Shown: positions 1 to 8,820, numbered from the stretch's first letter. The stretch: 10,661 bases of DNA from an uncultured Eubacteriales bacterium (GCA_900553135.1 USCO01000070.1:1-10661); one strand, 5' to 3'. Notes: generated from the letters alone by a model not told the origin. A program made the numbers and translations.

Positions 1-1374
1 AACGGCGGCGTGAGAGGTCATGCCGCCGCGGACAGTCAGGATGCCCTGGGAAGCGACCATGCCCTCGATGTCCTCGGGAGAGGTCTCCAGACGGACCAGG
101 ACCACCTTCTCGCCGCGGGCAGCCCACTCCTTGGCGTCATCGGCGGTGAAGACGATCTTGCCGCAGGCAGCGCCGGGGGAGGCGGGCAGAGCGGTGCCCA
201 CGGGGGTGGCGGCCTTCAGAGCGGTGGGATCGAACTGGGGATGCAGCAGGGTGTCCAGGTTGCGGGGGTCGATCATGGCCACGGCCTCCTGCTCGGAGAT
301 CATGCCCTCGTCCACCAGGTCGCAGGCGATCTTCAGAGCGGCAGCGGCGGTGCGCTTGCCGTTACGGGTCTGCAGCATGTACAGCTTGCCGTTCTCCACG
401 GTAAACTCCATGTCCTGCATGTCGCGGTAGTGGTTCTCCAGAGTCTGGCAGACCTGCTCGAACTGCTTGAAAGCCTCGGGGAACTTGTCAGCCATCTCCT
501 GGATGGGCATGGGGGTACGCACGCCGGCCACCACGTCCTCGCCCTGGGCGTTGGTCAGGAACTCGCCCATGAGCTTCTTCTCGCCGGTGGCGGGGTTACG
601 GGTAAAGGCTACGCCGGTACCGCAGTCGTCGCCCATGTTGCCGAAGGCCATGGACTGCACGTTGACGGCGGTGCCCCAGGAGCCGGGGATGTCGTTCATG
701 CGGCGGTAAACAATGGCGCGGGGGTTGTTCCAGGAGCGGAACACGGCCTTGATGGCGCCCATGAGCTGCTCCTTGGGGTCGGAGGGGAAGTCGGCACCGA
801 TCTTCTCCTTGTACTCAGCCTTGAACTGGCCGGCCAGCTCCTTCAGGTCCTCAGCGGTGAGCTCCACGTCCTGAGTGACGCCGCGCTTGGCCTTCATCTC
901 GTCGATGAGCTCCTCGAAGTACTTCTTGCCAACTTCCATAACCACATCGGAGTACATCTGGATGAAGCGGCGGTAGCAGTCATAAGCCCAGCGGGGGTTG
1001 CCGGACTTCTTGGCGATGACTTCCACCACGTCCTCGTTCAGGCCCAGGTTCAGGATGGTGTCCATCATGCCGGGCATGGAGGCGCGGGCGCCGGAACGCA
1101 CGGAGACCAGCAGAGGATTCTCCAGGTCGCCGAACTTCTTGCCGGTGATCTCCTCCATCTTGGTGATGTACTCCATGATCTGAGCCTGGATCTCGTCGTT
1201 GATCTTCTCGCCGTCCTCATAGTACTGGGTGCAGGCCTCGGTGGTGATGGTGAAGCCCTGGGGAACGGGCATGCCAAGGCTGGTCATCTCGGCCAGGTTA
1301 GCGCCCTTGCCGCCCAGCAGCTCACGCATCTTGCCGTTGCCTTCGGAGAAAAGGTACACAAACTTTTTTGCCAT
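1..1374 (-). CDS. ppdK: Pyruvate, phosphate dikinase, N-terminal part (runs off left edge)
   Basis: Interconverts pyruvate + ATP + Pi and phosphoenolpyruvate + AMP + PPi in the cytoplasm; in anaerobic clostridia it usually works at the PEP/pyruvate node of glycolysis. The frame is open from ATG at 1374 to base 1 (458 codons, about half of the roughly 875 residues usual for the family). The start MAKKFVYLFSEGNGKMRELL, the nucleotide-binding region with VSVRSGARASMPGMMDTILN (residues about 90-110), GSWGTAVNVQSMAFGNMG and the swivelling phosphohistidine domain are all recognisable. The last residues visible are GGMTSHAAV, with His455 as the phosphocarrier and Thr453 at the position regulated in plants; the Clostridium symbiosum enzyme has the same His number. 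The PEP/pyruvate TIM barrel lies outside the window. AAAGGAATGAAGGAA precedes the ATG. It has its own promoter and leader and appears monocistronic at the 5' side. Confidence 0.97.
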   Translation of the reverse strand, partial: MAKKFVYLFSEGNGKMRELLGGKGANLAEMTSLGMPVPQGFTITTEACTQYYEDGEKINDEIQAQIMEYITKMEEITGKKFGDLENPLLVSVRSGARASMPGMMDTILNLGLNEDVVEVIAKKSGNPRWAYDCYRRFIQMYSDVVMEVGKKYFEELIDEMKAKRGVTQDVELTAEDLKELAGQFKAEYKEKIGADFPSDPKEQLMGAIKAVFRSWNNPRAIVYRRMNDIPGSWGTAVNVQSMAFGNMGDDCGTGVAFTRNPATGEKKLMGEFLTNAQGEDVVAGVRTPMPIQEMADKFPEAFKQFEQVCQTLENHYRDMQDMEFTVENGKLYMLQTRNGKRTAAAALKIACDLVDEGMISEQEAVAMIDPRNLDTLLHPQFDPTALKAATPVGTALPASPGAACGKIVFTADDAKEWAARGEKVVLVRLETSPEDIEGMVASQGILTVRGGMTSHAAV

Positions 1375-1513
1375 TTCCTTCATTCCTTTCTATGTGCGGC
1401 GCCGCGGCGCGTCATAGGCCTGTCCCCTTGGGGAATGCAGCCGAAATACCTGTTCGGGGCGGCGCCTGCTCCGATGGTACAACCGGTCTTTCGGGGGACC
1501 GGTTGAAATACCG
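1375..1513 (-). promoter_or_regulatory. Structured 5' leader of ppdK
   Basis: About 140 nt of transcribed leader lie between the predicted start site (near 1513) and the ppdK ATG. Read on the minus strand it holds four local inverted repeats in a row: a 9-bp perfect stem at 1497-1505/1480-1488 with an 8-nt loop, CCGAA/TTCGG at 1453-1457/1441-1445, TCCCC/GGGGA within 1423-1434, and CTATG/CATAG at 1413-1417/1390-1394 enclosing a GC-rich stretch with a 10-bp palindrome (1396-1405). The last arm ends directly beside the AAAGGA ribosome site. I do not recognise a known riboswitch class and see no T-box consensus. Structure is seen; a regulatory role is inferred. Confidence 0.4.
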
Positions 1514-1520
1514 CGCAAAT

Positions 1521-1549
1521 ATTATACCTATTTGAAGGAAATATTGCAA
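1521..1549 (-). promoter_or_regulatory. Sigma-A-type promoter of ppdK
   Basis: On the minus strand TTGCAA (1549-1544) is followed by a 17-bp spacer and a perfect TATAAT (1526-1521). This is the best promoter match in the window and points at ppdK, placing the transcription start near 1513-1515. The strength of the match fits a highly expressed central-metabolism gene. Confidence 0.75.
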
Positions 1550-1690
1550 CCGCTTCCTGGACATTTTTCACGGTTTCTGAGCGATTCCAAGATGATTTTT
1601 TTCTATAACAATGAAAATTTCTTTCATTTTTTCACGTTTCTGTCTTCAAAATGAAATTTTCCTCCCAATTTTCCCCCTCATGCATCAATC
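1550..1690. other. AT-rich intergenic stretch with an imperfect inverted repeat
   Basis: This is the upstream half of the 316-bp gap between cobO and ppdK. It is much richer in A and T than the rest of the window and contains no credible gene. An inverted repeat with arms GAAAATTTC (1613-1621) and GAAATTTTC (1653-1661), extended by ATTTT/AAAAT after a 4-nt bulge, lies just after the cobO stop codon. It could help end cobO transcription, but the stem is all weak pairs apart from its ends and no clean T-run follows in the cobO direction. Alternatively it is an upstream element of the ppdK promoter. Confidence 0.35.
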
Positions 1691-2197
1691 TCACCATTCT
1701 ATTCCCTTCCGGGCGGTGATCCCTCGCTGATAGGGGTGCCGCAGGGGCTCCATTTGGGTAATATAGTCCGCCCGCTCCAAAAGCTGGGGGGCCGGGTCCC
1801 GGCCGGTGAGCACGATCTCGCAGGACAGGCTGTCCAGACAGTTCAGCAGCTCCCCCAGGGGCAGAAGGCCGCTGTTCACCGCCGCGCAGGCCTCATCCAG
1901 CACCAGAAGAAAGCTGTTTTTCCCCCGCTCCCGGGCCTCATCCAGCAGCGCCCGGCACCGCCGTGATGCCTCCAGCCGCTCCTGCTCATCCATCTGAAAG
2001 GTGAACTTCACCTGCCGGGGCAGGGGCAGCAGCTCCACCTGGGGCAGCTTGGCCAGGGCATAGCGCTCCCCGCTGTCCGCCCCCTTCAAAAACTGGGCGA
2101 TCACCACCCGCTCCCCCCGGCCCGCAGCCCGCAGGGCCAGGCCCATGGCCGCGGTGGTCTTTCCCTTTCCATTGCCGCAATAGAGATGGATCATCAC
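1691..2197 (-). CDS. cobO: Cob(I)yrinic acid a,c-diamide / corrinoid adenosyltransferase (CobO/BtuR family)
   Basis: Transfers the 5'-deoxyadenosyl group of ATP to the cobalt of reduced corrinoids, making the coenzyme form of vitamin B12; cytoplasmic. The 168-residue product is close to the usual size. It shows the P-loop GNGKGKTT at residues 8-15, a Walker-B-like LVLDE at 98-102, TGRDP at 131-135 and the family's C-terminal HPYQRGITARKGIEW from 154. Two ATG codons are adjacent (2197 and 2194); AAAGGA lies 8 nt before the first, so 2197 is chosen. No other cobalamin gene is next to it, so it may serve salvage of imported corrinoids as well as de novo synthesis (inference). It is divergent from the DUF1294 gene; I found only a poor promoter for it (GATAAT at 2256-2251 without a good -35). 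Confidence 0.93.
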   Translation of the reverse strand: MMIHLYCGNGKGKTTAAMGLALRAAGRGERVVIAQFLKGADSGERYALAKLPQVELLPLPRQVKFTFQMDEQERLEASRRCRALLDEARERGKNSFLLVLDEACAAVNSGLLPLGELLNCLDSLSCEIVLTGRDPAPQLLERADYITQMEPLRHPYQRGITARKGIEW

Positions 2198-2266
2198 AAA
2201 ATTCCTTTCTTGTTGATTCCTGATTGTATTATTTTTCTTTGATATTACAGATTATCCCCATTTTTC

Positions 2267-2295
2267 TTGCCTTTTGCCTCACAAGCGGGTACAAT
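2267..2295 (+). promoter_or_regulatory. Probable promoter of the DUF1294 gene
   Basis: TTGCCT (2267-2272), a 17-bp spacer and TACAAT (2290-2295) sit about 30 nt before the start codon at 2325, giving a short leader that contains the AAGGAGG ribosome site at 2310-2316. Confidence 0.5.
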
Positions 2296-2324
2296 GGCCC
2301 AAACAACGGTAAGGAGGAACGCCC

Positions 2325-2609
2325 ATGCCGCTTCCTGTACAACTTCTGCTTTTCTACCTGCTCTGCGTCAACGGGGCCGGGTTTCTCCTGATGGGCCTGG
2401 ACAAGCGCCGGGCCAAGCGGGGACAATGGCGCATCCCGGAGAAAACCCTGTTCCTGCCTCCCCTGCTGGGCGGGACCCCCGGCGCCATTGCCGGGATGCA
2501 TGTATTCCATCATAAGACAAAGCACTGGTATTTCCGCTTCGGCCTGCCCGCCCTGCTGGTCCTCCAGCTGGGGGCTGCGGGCTGGCTGTGGTGGAAGTTT
2601 CTCCGATAA
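2325..2609 (+). CDS. DUF1294 small membrane protein
   Basis: A 94-residue protein of the DUF1294 family, whose function is not established. Two hydrophobic stretches are visible, residues about 4-24 and 72-90, with a central polar part. Family hallmarks are MGLDKRRAKRGQWRIPEKTL at residues 23-42 (Asp26-Lys27 and Arg36-Ile-Pro-Glu), the glycines LLGGTPGAIAGMH at 47-59, and FHHKTKHWYF at 61-70. AAGGAGG lies 8 nt before the ATG. It is a single-gene transcript: its own promoter is upstream and a strong bidirectional terminator begins 4 nt after the stop. It converges on the GNAT gene, so it is not part of either neighbouring operon. Confidence 0.88.
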   Translation: MPLPVQLLLFYLLCVNGAGFLLMGLDKRRAKRGQWRIPEKTLFLPPLLGGTPGAIAGMHVFHHKTKHWYFRFGLPALLVLQLGAAGWLWWKFLR

Positions 2610-2613
2610 GAAA

Positions 2614-2646
2614 AAGACCGGGACTGCCTCAGGCGGTCCCGGTCTT
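2614..2646. terminator. Bidirectional intrinsic terminator
   Basis: A 15-bp stem (2614-2628 with 2632-2646, one T/G wobble at 2625/2635) closed by the 3-nt loop TCA. It is flanked by AAAAA on the left and a T-rich run TCTTATTT on the right, so it can end both the plus-strand DUF1294 transcript and the minus-strand rlmB-to-GNAT transcript. It fills almost the whole gap between the two convergent stop codons. Confidence 0.9.
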
Positions 2647-2648
2647 AT

Positions 2649-3170
2649 TTACAGTGCCTTTTCGTAGCAGTTCAAGGTCTCCCGGATAAAGCCCTGGAAG
2701 AAGAACTCCGTGGCCCCGGCCAGGGAGTACCCAAACTTGGGGTACATGGTGTTAGCGGGCAGGTTCCCTTCATAGGTGTCCAGGCGCACCGCCTTTTTCC
2801 CCTGGCGGCGGCTCTCCTCCTCGCAGAAGGCCACAAAGGCCCGGGCAAGGCCCCGTCCGGCCCAGTCGGGGTGGACCACCAAGGTGTGGATCACCGCCAC
2901 CTCCTGGGGCTGGGCGGGGATGGTCCAGGGAATGCGGTCGTATTCGGGCAGCTGCTCTCCGTTGAGATTGACGCAGCCCCACACCTGGCCGTCCTCCTCC
3001 CCCACCCACAGGGTCCCGGCTTCCAGGGCCTTGCGGGCGGTGTCCAGGGTGGGATACTTGCCCCGCTGCCAGTTGGTGTAGGAGACAGGGCGCTGGTCCT
3101 CCTGGTCCAGAATGGCCTGATAGATGGCGTCAATGGCGGGCAGGTCCTCCGCCCGGGCGGGACGAAACAT
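2649..3170 (-). CDS. GNAT-family N-acetyltransferase
   Basis: Predicted to move an acetyl group from acetyl-CoA to an amine; substrate unknown. The central motif A region reads VIHTLVVHPDWAGRGLARAF (residues about 93-112), with Ala-Gly-Arg-Gly at 104-107 in place of the usual QxxGxG/A pyrophosphate loop, followed by the motif B region with Asn137 and YPKFGY at 143-148. Two in-frame ATGs exist: 3176 is only 1 nt from AAAGGAG, while 3170 is 7 nt away, so 3170 is preferred (173 residues). It begins about 20 nt after the stop of the pseudo-ATPase gene and has no promoter of its own that I can see, so it is probably the last gene of the rlmB operon. The terminator follows its stop by 2 nt. Confidence 0.9.
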   Translation of the reverse strand: MFRPARAEDLPAIDAIYQAILDQEDQRPVSYTNWQRGKYPTLDTARKALEAGTLWVGEEDGQVWGCVNLNGEQLPEYDRIPWTIPAQPQEVAVIHTLVVHPDWAGRGLARAFVAFCEEESRRQGKKAVRLDTYEGNLPANTMYPKFGYSLAGATEFFFQGFIRETLNCYEKAL

Positions 3171-3192
3171 GGTCATTCTCCTTTCTCTTGTC

Positions 3193-5448
3193 TCAGTAGC
3201 GGGGCACCCAGCTGGTGAGGAACCACACCGGTGCCAGCCAGAAGAGCAGGAAGATCAACAGATTCAGGGGGGACAGAGAGCCGTAGGCATCCACCGACGT
3301 GAGGTAGGCGGCCAGCAGCAGGCCAATGGTGGAGCCCACGCAGGCCAGCACCGCACCCAGCCGGGTGCTCCGGCGCAGGCGGCGGGCCCCCACCACCGAG
3401 TCGGCGTAGGGCAGCAGGCCCTCCCGGCACAGCACGGCGGTGATGGTGCTGTTGTGGGGCTGGTCGGGGTCGGACAGTTCCCGGCGGCGCTCCACCGGGG
3501 GGAAATCCATCTTGTCCGCCGCCAGCTTGAAACGCTGGTGGAGCATGGCGGGGATGAGGTTAAAGTCCCGGGTGGCCAGCACCGGGGCCACCCGCTCCCG
3601 CATGAGGGCGTCCAGCGAGGGGAACACCATATCAGGCAGGGTATAATTCAGAGCAAAGATGCCGGCCAGTTCTCCGTCCACGGCGCAGAACACCGCGTTT
3701 TTCACATGCACGCCCTGGGGCAGGGAGACTTCCATCAGATTCATAAAGGCGGCCGAGCCCACCAGCACCTGGTAGCCCCGGATATTGGCGGACAGTCCGC
3801 CGCCCTCGTAGCAGCACAGGTGGTCCGCCTGGCGGAAGATGCCGCCCTGGGCCCGCATCAGATCGTGAAACAGCTTGGTCAGGCCGCTGCCCGAGTCCCG
3901 GATCAGGGTGGCGGTGTAGCTCACCACCCGCTCAATGGAGTAGTCTCCAAAGACCTTGATGCCGTTGAACTCTACATAGCCCGGGGGAAACAGGTCGCCG
4001 TCGGTGATGACCACCCGGTCGCCCTTCCGGGACTGGACCATTCCAGACCATCCGGCCAGGGCCGCGCCGCTCTGAGCCAGGCGGCGGGCCACCTTGTGGA
4101 AGGGCCGGGCATAGACCAGGCTCCCGCCCAGGGCGGTGGCGGCGGTAAAGGTGGCCGACAGGCACCACAGCAGATGCTGGGGCTTTCCCATCCCCACCGA
4201 AACCATGATAGACAGCAGCACGCACCCCAGCAGCAGCAGGGGGCAGTAGCGCCGGTAGATACGCTGGGCCCCGTCATCCATCTGGATCTGGCTGCCAAAG
4301 CCGTGGGGCTCCCCCGACCACTTGCAGTAGGTGTCCTTGCCGTTCCACTTTCCCTCGTCCAGGGTGAGCAGATAGGGCTGGGAAGAGGCCGCGGCGGTGC
4401 GGCAGGTCAGGCGCAGGCCGCACTTTTTGTGGTAGGTGCCGTGAAGCAGGAAAAACAGCTGGGCCAGACCGGCGGCGGCGTAGGGCAGCTGGCCCTCCCG
4501 GTTCTGGGTCATGGCCAGAGCGGCGGCGTCGGCCAGGGTGAAGATCACGGCCAGAGCCGCCATGGTGTCCATGCCCACCCGGCCCCGGAACATGCGGCCC
4601 AGTCCGGCAATGAGCACATCCGCCGACAGCAGAAAGCCCAGGCACAACATGCCAAAGGCGCCCCAGGCCTGGACGGAAAAGTCATCCAGGGGAGGCAGCC
4701 AGTAAAAGCCCGCGGCGGGGATGGCCAGCTGGACCACCGAGAGAATCAGCAGCAAAAACACCAGCAGCCCCCGCAGGCGCAGGGCCTTGATGCCCTTGCC
4801 GTAGGTCCGGGCCAGCTCCTGGGGAGAAGTATCCGGGGGCACGGGCTCGGGCCGGCGCAGGCGGCGGAAGTGGAAGGTGGGACGGGAGCGGCCGGGGGCT
4901 TCCCCCTCGTCCTCCTGGTCGGTGCCGGGGATCAGCTCCTCCAGGCGGCGCACCTCTTCCTCGTCCATCTCCTCGGACTCCTGGAACATGTGGTCGGCGT
5001 AGTGGTCCGCTTTGCGTCCCAGGTCCTTTAAAAAGGAGGAGAGGACGCTCTCCTCCTCGGGGAAGGCCACTACCTTGTCCGAGTCCTCTTCCTCCGGCTC
5101 CTCCGACTCAGACTCGGTCTCAGTCTCGGGACCGTCCTCCAGTTCCTCCTCGTCCTCCTGGGACTGGGTGTCCGTCTCCTGCTCCTGGGGCTCCTCAGGT
5201 TCCTCCTGCTGGGGCTCCGCAGGGGAGGGCTTGGTCTGGACAGCCCCGGGGAAGGTGACCACCTTACCGCGGGACGCCGCCGGCACAGCCGGACGCACAG
5301 GGACGGCGGAGCGCTGGGTGCTGCGCCGGGTACCGTACTCGGCCAGAATATCGTCCAGCGAGTAAGACCCGGCCTGGGCGTCCCCGATGAGGGCTTTGAC
5401 GTCGGACAGGTCGTCGCTGTTGAATTGTTTTTTCTCGCGGTCGCTCAT
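3193..5448 (-). CDS. P1B-type-ATPase-like membrane protein lacking catalytic motifs (probable pseudoenzyme)
   Basis: 751 residues. Residues 1-220 are mostly disordered and very acidic (about 83-185), with the short motif KVV(T/A)FP at both 62-67 and 125-130. Eight hydrophobic segments follow in a P1B-ATPase arrangement: about 225-247, 259-283, 292-313, 321-338, 403-421, 425-447, 697-716 and 727-746. GRVGMDTMAALAV (289-301) resembles the start of the third segment of copper ATPases, and GGGLSANIRGYQVLVGSAAF (549-568) resembles the nucleotide-domain motif GxGVxAxxxGxxVLVGN. The DKTGTLT site aligns without gaps to TDGDLFP (482-488), replacing the phosphorylated Asp by Thr482. TGE and the CPC metal site are missing, the actuator domain is shortened to about 65 residues, TGDN has become TRDF (626-629), and GDGxND is absent. 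Start: AAGGAG lies 8 nt before ATG 5448. It sits 28 nt after rlmB and before the GNAT gene. ATP-driven transport is unlikely; the real role is unknown. Family assignment is by eye. Confidence 0.8.
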   Translation of the reverse strand: MSDREKKQFNSDDLSDVKALIGDAQAGSYSLDDILAEYGTRRSTQRSAVPVRPAVPAASRGKVVTFPGAVQTKPSPAEPQQEEPEEPQEQETDTQSQEDEEELEDGPETETESESEEPEEEDSDKVVAFPEEESVLSSFLKDLGRKADHYADHMFQESEEMDEEEVRRLEELIPGTDQEDEGEAPGRSRPTFHFRRLRRPEPVPPDTSPQELARTYGKGIKALRLRGLLVFLLLILSVVQLAIPAAGFYWLPPLDDFSVQAWGAFGMLCLGFLLSADVLIAGLGRMFRGRVGMDTMAALAVIFTLADAAALAMTQNREGQLPYAAAGLAQLFFLLHGTYHKKCGLRLTCRTAAASSQPYLLTLDEGKWNGKDTYCKWSGEPHGFGSQIQMDDGAQRIYRRYCPLLLLGCVLLSIMVSVGMGKPQHLLWCLSATFTAATALGGSLVYARPFHKVARRLAQSGAALAGWSGMVQSRKGDRVVITDGDLFPPGYVEFNGIKVFGDYSIERVVSYTATLIRDSGSGLTKLFHDLMRAQGGIFRQADHLCCYEGGGLSANIRGYQVLVGSAAFMNLMEVSLPQGVHVKNAVFCAVDGELAGIFALNYTLPDMVFPSLDALMRERVAPVLATRDFNLIPAMLHQRFKLAADKMDFPPVERRRELSDPDQPHNSTITAVLCREGLLPYADSVVGARRLRRSTRLGAVLACVGSTIGLLLAAYLTSVDAYGSLSPLNLLIFLLFWLAPVWFLTSWVPRY

Positions 5449-5476
5449 GGTGTGGACTCCTTGGGTGGGGTTTCGA

Positions 5477-6262
5477 TCAGCCGTTCAGGCGCTGGCGCAC
5501 CGCCTCGTACAGCAGCACGGCGGCAGCGGCGGAGGCGTTGAGGGAGTTGATTTTGCCAAACATGGGGATGGAGACGGTAAAGTCGCAGTTCTCCGTCACC
5601 AGGCGGCCCATTCCGTCTCCCTCGCTGCCGATGACGATGGCGGCGGGGCCCTTCAGGTCGGCCTTGTAGAGGGAGGTGGTGCCCTGGGCGGCGGTGCCAA
5701 AGACCCAGACGCCCTGCTCCTTCAGCTCCCGCAGCACGGCGGGCAGGTTGGGCACCCGGGCCACGGGGACGTGGGCCACCGCACCGGCGGAGGTCTTGCC
5801 CACCACGGCGGTGAGACCCGCGGAGCGGCGCTTGGGGATGATGACTCCGTGGGCTCCGGCGGCGTCGGCGGTACGGATCACCGCGCCCAGGTTGTGGGGA
5901 TCGCTGAGCTCGTCGCACACCACGATGAGGGGATTTTCGCCCTTCTCCCGGGCAGCGGCCAGAATGTCGTCCACGCTGGCGTACTCCCGCACGGCGCACA
6001 GGGCGATGACGCCCTGGTGGGAGTGGGTGCGGCTCATGCCGTCCAGCTTGCGCCGGTCGGCGTCCACCACCACGATGCCCTTTTCCCGAGCGGCAGAGGC
6101 GATATGCCCCAGGGTGGAGTTGGTCTCGCCCTTGGCGAGATAAATTTTATCAATGGTAACCCCGGCCCGCAGCGCTTCGATGACAGCGTTGCGGCCTTCG
6201 ATCACGCCGTCATTTTCCGTCTCGATGGGGGCGGAGCGGCGCAAGGGGGGACGCTTATTCAT
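5477..6262 (-). CDS. rlmB: 23S rRNA (guanosine-2251-2'-O)-methyltransferase RlmB (SpoU/TrmH family)
   Basis: SAM-dependent 2'-O-methyltransferase of the SPOUT class, expected to modify a guanosine in the peptidyl-transferase region of 23S rRNA. The 261-residue protein has the L30e-like substrate domain (about 19-90, beginning VIEGRNAVIEALRAG) and the three SpoU motifs: DPHNLGAVIRTADAAG at 121-136 with Asn124 and Arg130, IVIGSEGDGMG at 209-219, and IPMFGKINSLNASAA at 232-246, which together form the knotted SAM site. Length and motifs are complete. GGAGGT lies 8 nt before the ATG. First gene of a minus-strand unit with the pseudo-ATPase and GNAT genes, divergent from ftsH. The exact rRNA position is inferred from the family; close paralogues modify tRNA or other rRNA sites. 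Confidence 0.93.
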   Translation of the reverse strand: MNKRPPLRRSAPIETENDGVIEGRNAVIEALRAGVTIDKIYLAKGETNSTLGHIASAAREKGIVVVDADRRKLDGMSRTHSHQGVIALCAVREYASVDDILAAAREKGENPLIVVCDELSDPHNLGAVIRTADAAGAHGVIIPKRRSAGLTAVVGKTSAGAVAHVPVARVPNLPAVLRELKEQGVWVFGTAAQGTTSLYKADLKGPAAIVIGSEGDGMGRLVTENCDFTVSIPMFGKINSLNASAAAAVLLYEAVRQRLNG

Positions 6263-6305
6263 GGGTAATGACCTCCAATTTTATTTCAGGGGAAAGATAA
6301 GACAT

Positions 6306-6334
6306 ACTATACCATATTTCCCCGTCTGAGGGAA
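6306..6334 (-). promoter_or_regulatory. Probable promoter of the rlmB operon (extended -10)
   Basis: On the minus strand TGGTATAGT (6314-6306) forms an extended -10 element; the -35 position (6334-6329, TTCCCT) is weak, as is common with extended -10 promoters. Predicted start near 6299, leaving a leader of about 37 nt with GGAGGT before rlmB. Confidence 0.5.
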
Positions 6335-6386
6335 GGGAAATTTCCAGGTCCCGGGCCCTTTCACAGAAAGTTTACAGGCCCATTTC

Positions 6387-6415
6387 TTGTTTTTAAGATG
6401 AGAGTGTGGTATAGT
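6387..6415 (+). promoter_or_regulatory. Probable promoter of ftsH (extended -10)
   Basis: TTGTTT (6387-6392), a 17-bp spacer and TATAGT (6410-6415) preceded by TGG, an extended -10. Predicted start near 6422, giving a leader of about 75 nt. The 10-mer TGGTATAGTA (6407-6416) is the exact reverse complement of 6305-6314, the rlmB -10 region. The 233-bp gap between the genes otherwise holds only the two leaders and spacer DNA. Confidence 0.6.
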
Positions 6416-6495
6416 AAACGCTGACCAGCTGCCGCCCCCTGGATTTCCCCCCGCGGCGGCGCACCCCATCTGTAACATGACGGAGGTACCCTCTT

Positions 6496-8682
<2,187 letters not shown>

Positions 8683-8693
8683 CCCCCCGCCTG

Positions 8694-8764
8694 CCAAGGC
8701 CCGGGGCCGAGCTGCCGGCCCCAGGGCCTGAGACCCAATCACGGGTCTCAGGCCTTGGTTTTTT
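8694..8764 (+). terminator. Intrinsic terminator of ftsH with alternative pairing
   Basis: The main hairpin is a 16-bp stem (8721-8736 with 8743-8758, one G/T wobble) with loop AATCAC, followed by six T residues at 8759-8764. A second GC hairpin sits just before it (8703-8709 with 8716-8722), and CCAAGGCC at 8694-8701 can pair perfectly with GGCCTTGG at 8751-8758 to close both hairpins into a three-way junction. It ends ftsH 12-82 nt after the stop. Confidence 0.9.
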
Positions 8765-8791
8765 CCTACCCCTGGTTTTGTTTCAAAAACC

Positions 8792-8820
8792 TGGACTTTT
8801 TACCGGAAAAGCGGTATAAT
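8792..8820 (+). promoter_or_regulatory. Promoter of the CmpB-family gene
   Basis: TGGACT (8792-8797), a 17-bp spacer and a perfect TATAAT (8815-8820). It begins 28 nt after the ftsH terminator T-run and predicts a transcript start near 8827, leaving a leader of about 43 nt with AGGAGG. Confidence 0.65.

Noticed and set aside
10..1506. Long plus-strand open frame (498 codons) opposite ppdK
   Set aside because: Its translation is Gly/His/Leu/Val-rich low complexity, with no recognisable domain or ribosome site; it mirrors the highly conserved ppdK frame and comes from GC-rich codon bias.
1375..1513. T-box or known riboswitch upstream of ppdK
   Set aside because: I found no T-box sequence or other class-defining core; only generic hairpins are visible.
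3171..3176. Upstream ATG (3176) as the start of the GNAT gene
   Set aside because: It is 1 nt from the ribosome site, whereas the ATG at 3170 is 7 nt away.
3124..5031. 635-codon plus-strand open frame opposite the pseudo-ATPase gene
   Set aside because: Composition is Gln/Gly/His-rich without domains; the minus frame has coherent membrane segments, domain motifs and a good ribosome site.
3193..5448. Annotation as a working copper or zinc exporting ATPase
   Set aside because: The phosphorylation Asp, CPC metal site, TGE loop and GDGxND motif are not present, so catalysis by the known mechanism is not supported.
5387..6268. 293-codon plus-strand open frame opposite rlmB
   Set aside because: RlmB has all three SpoU motifs in the minus frame; the plus frame is low complexity.
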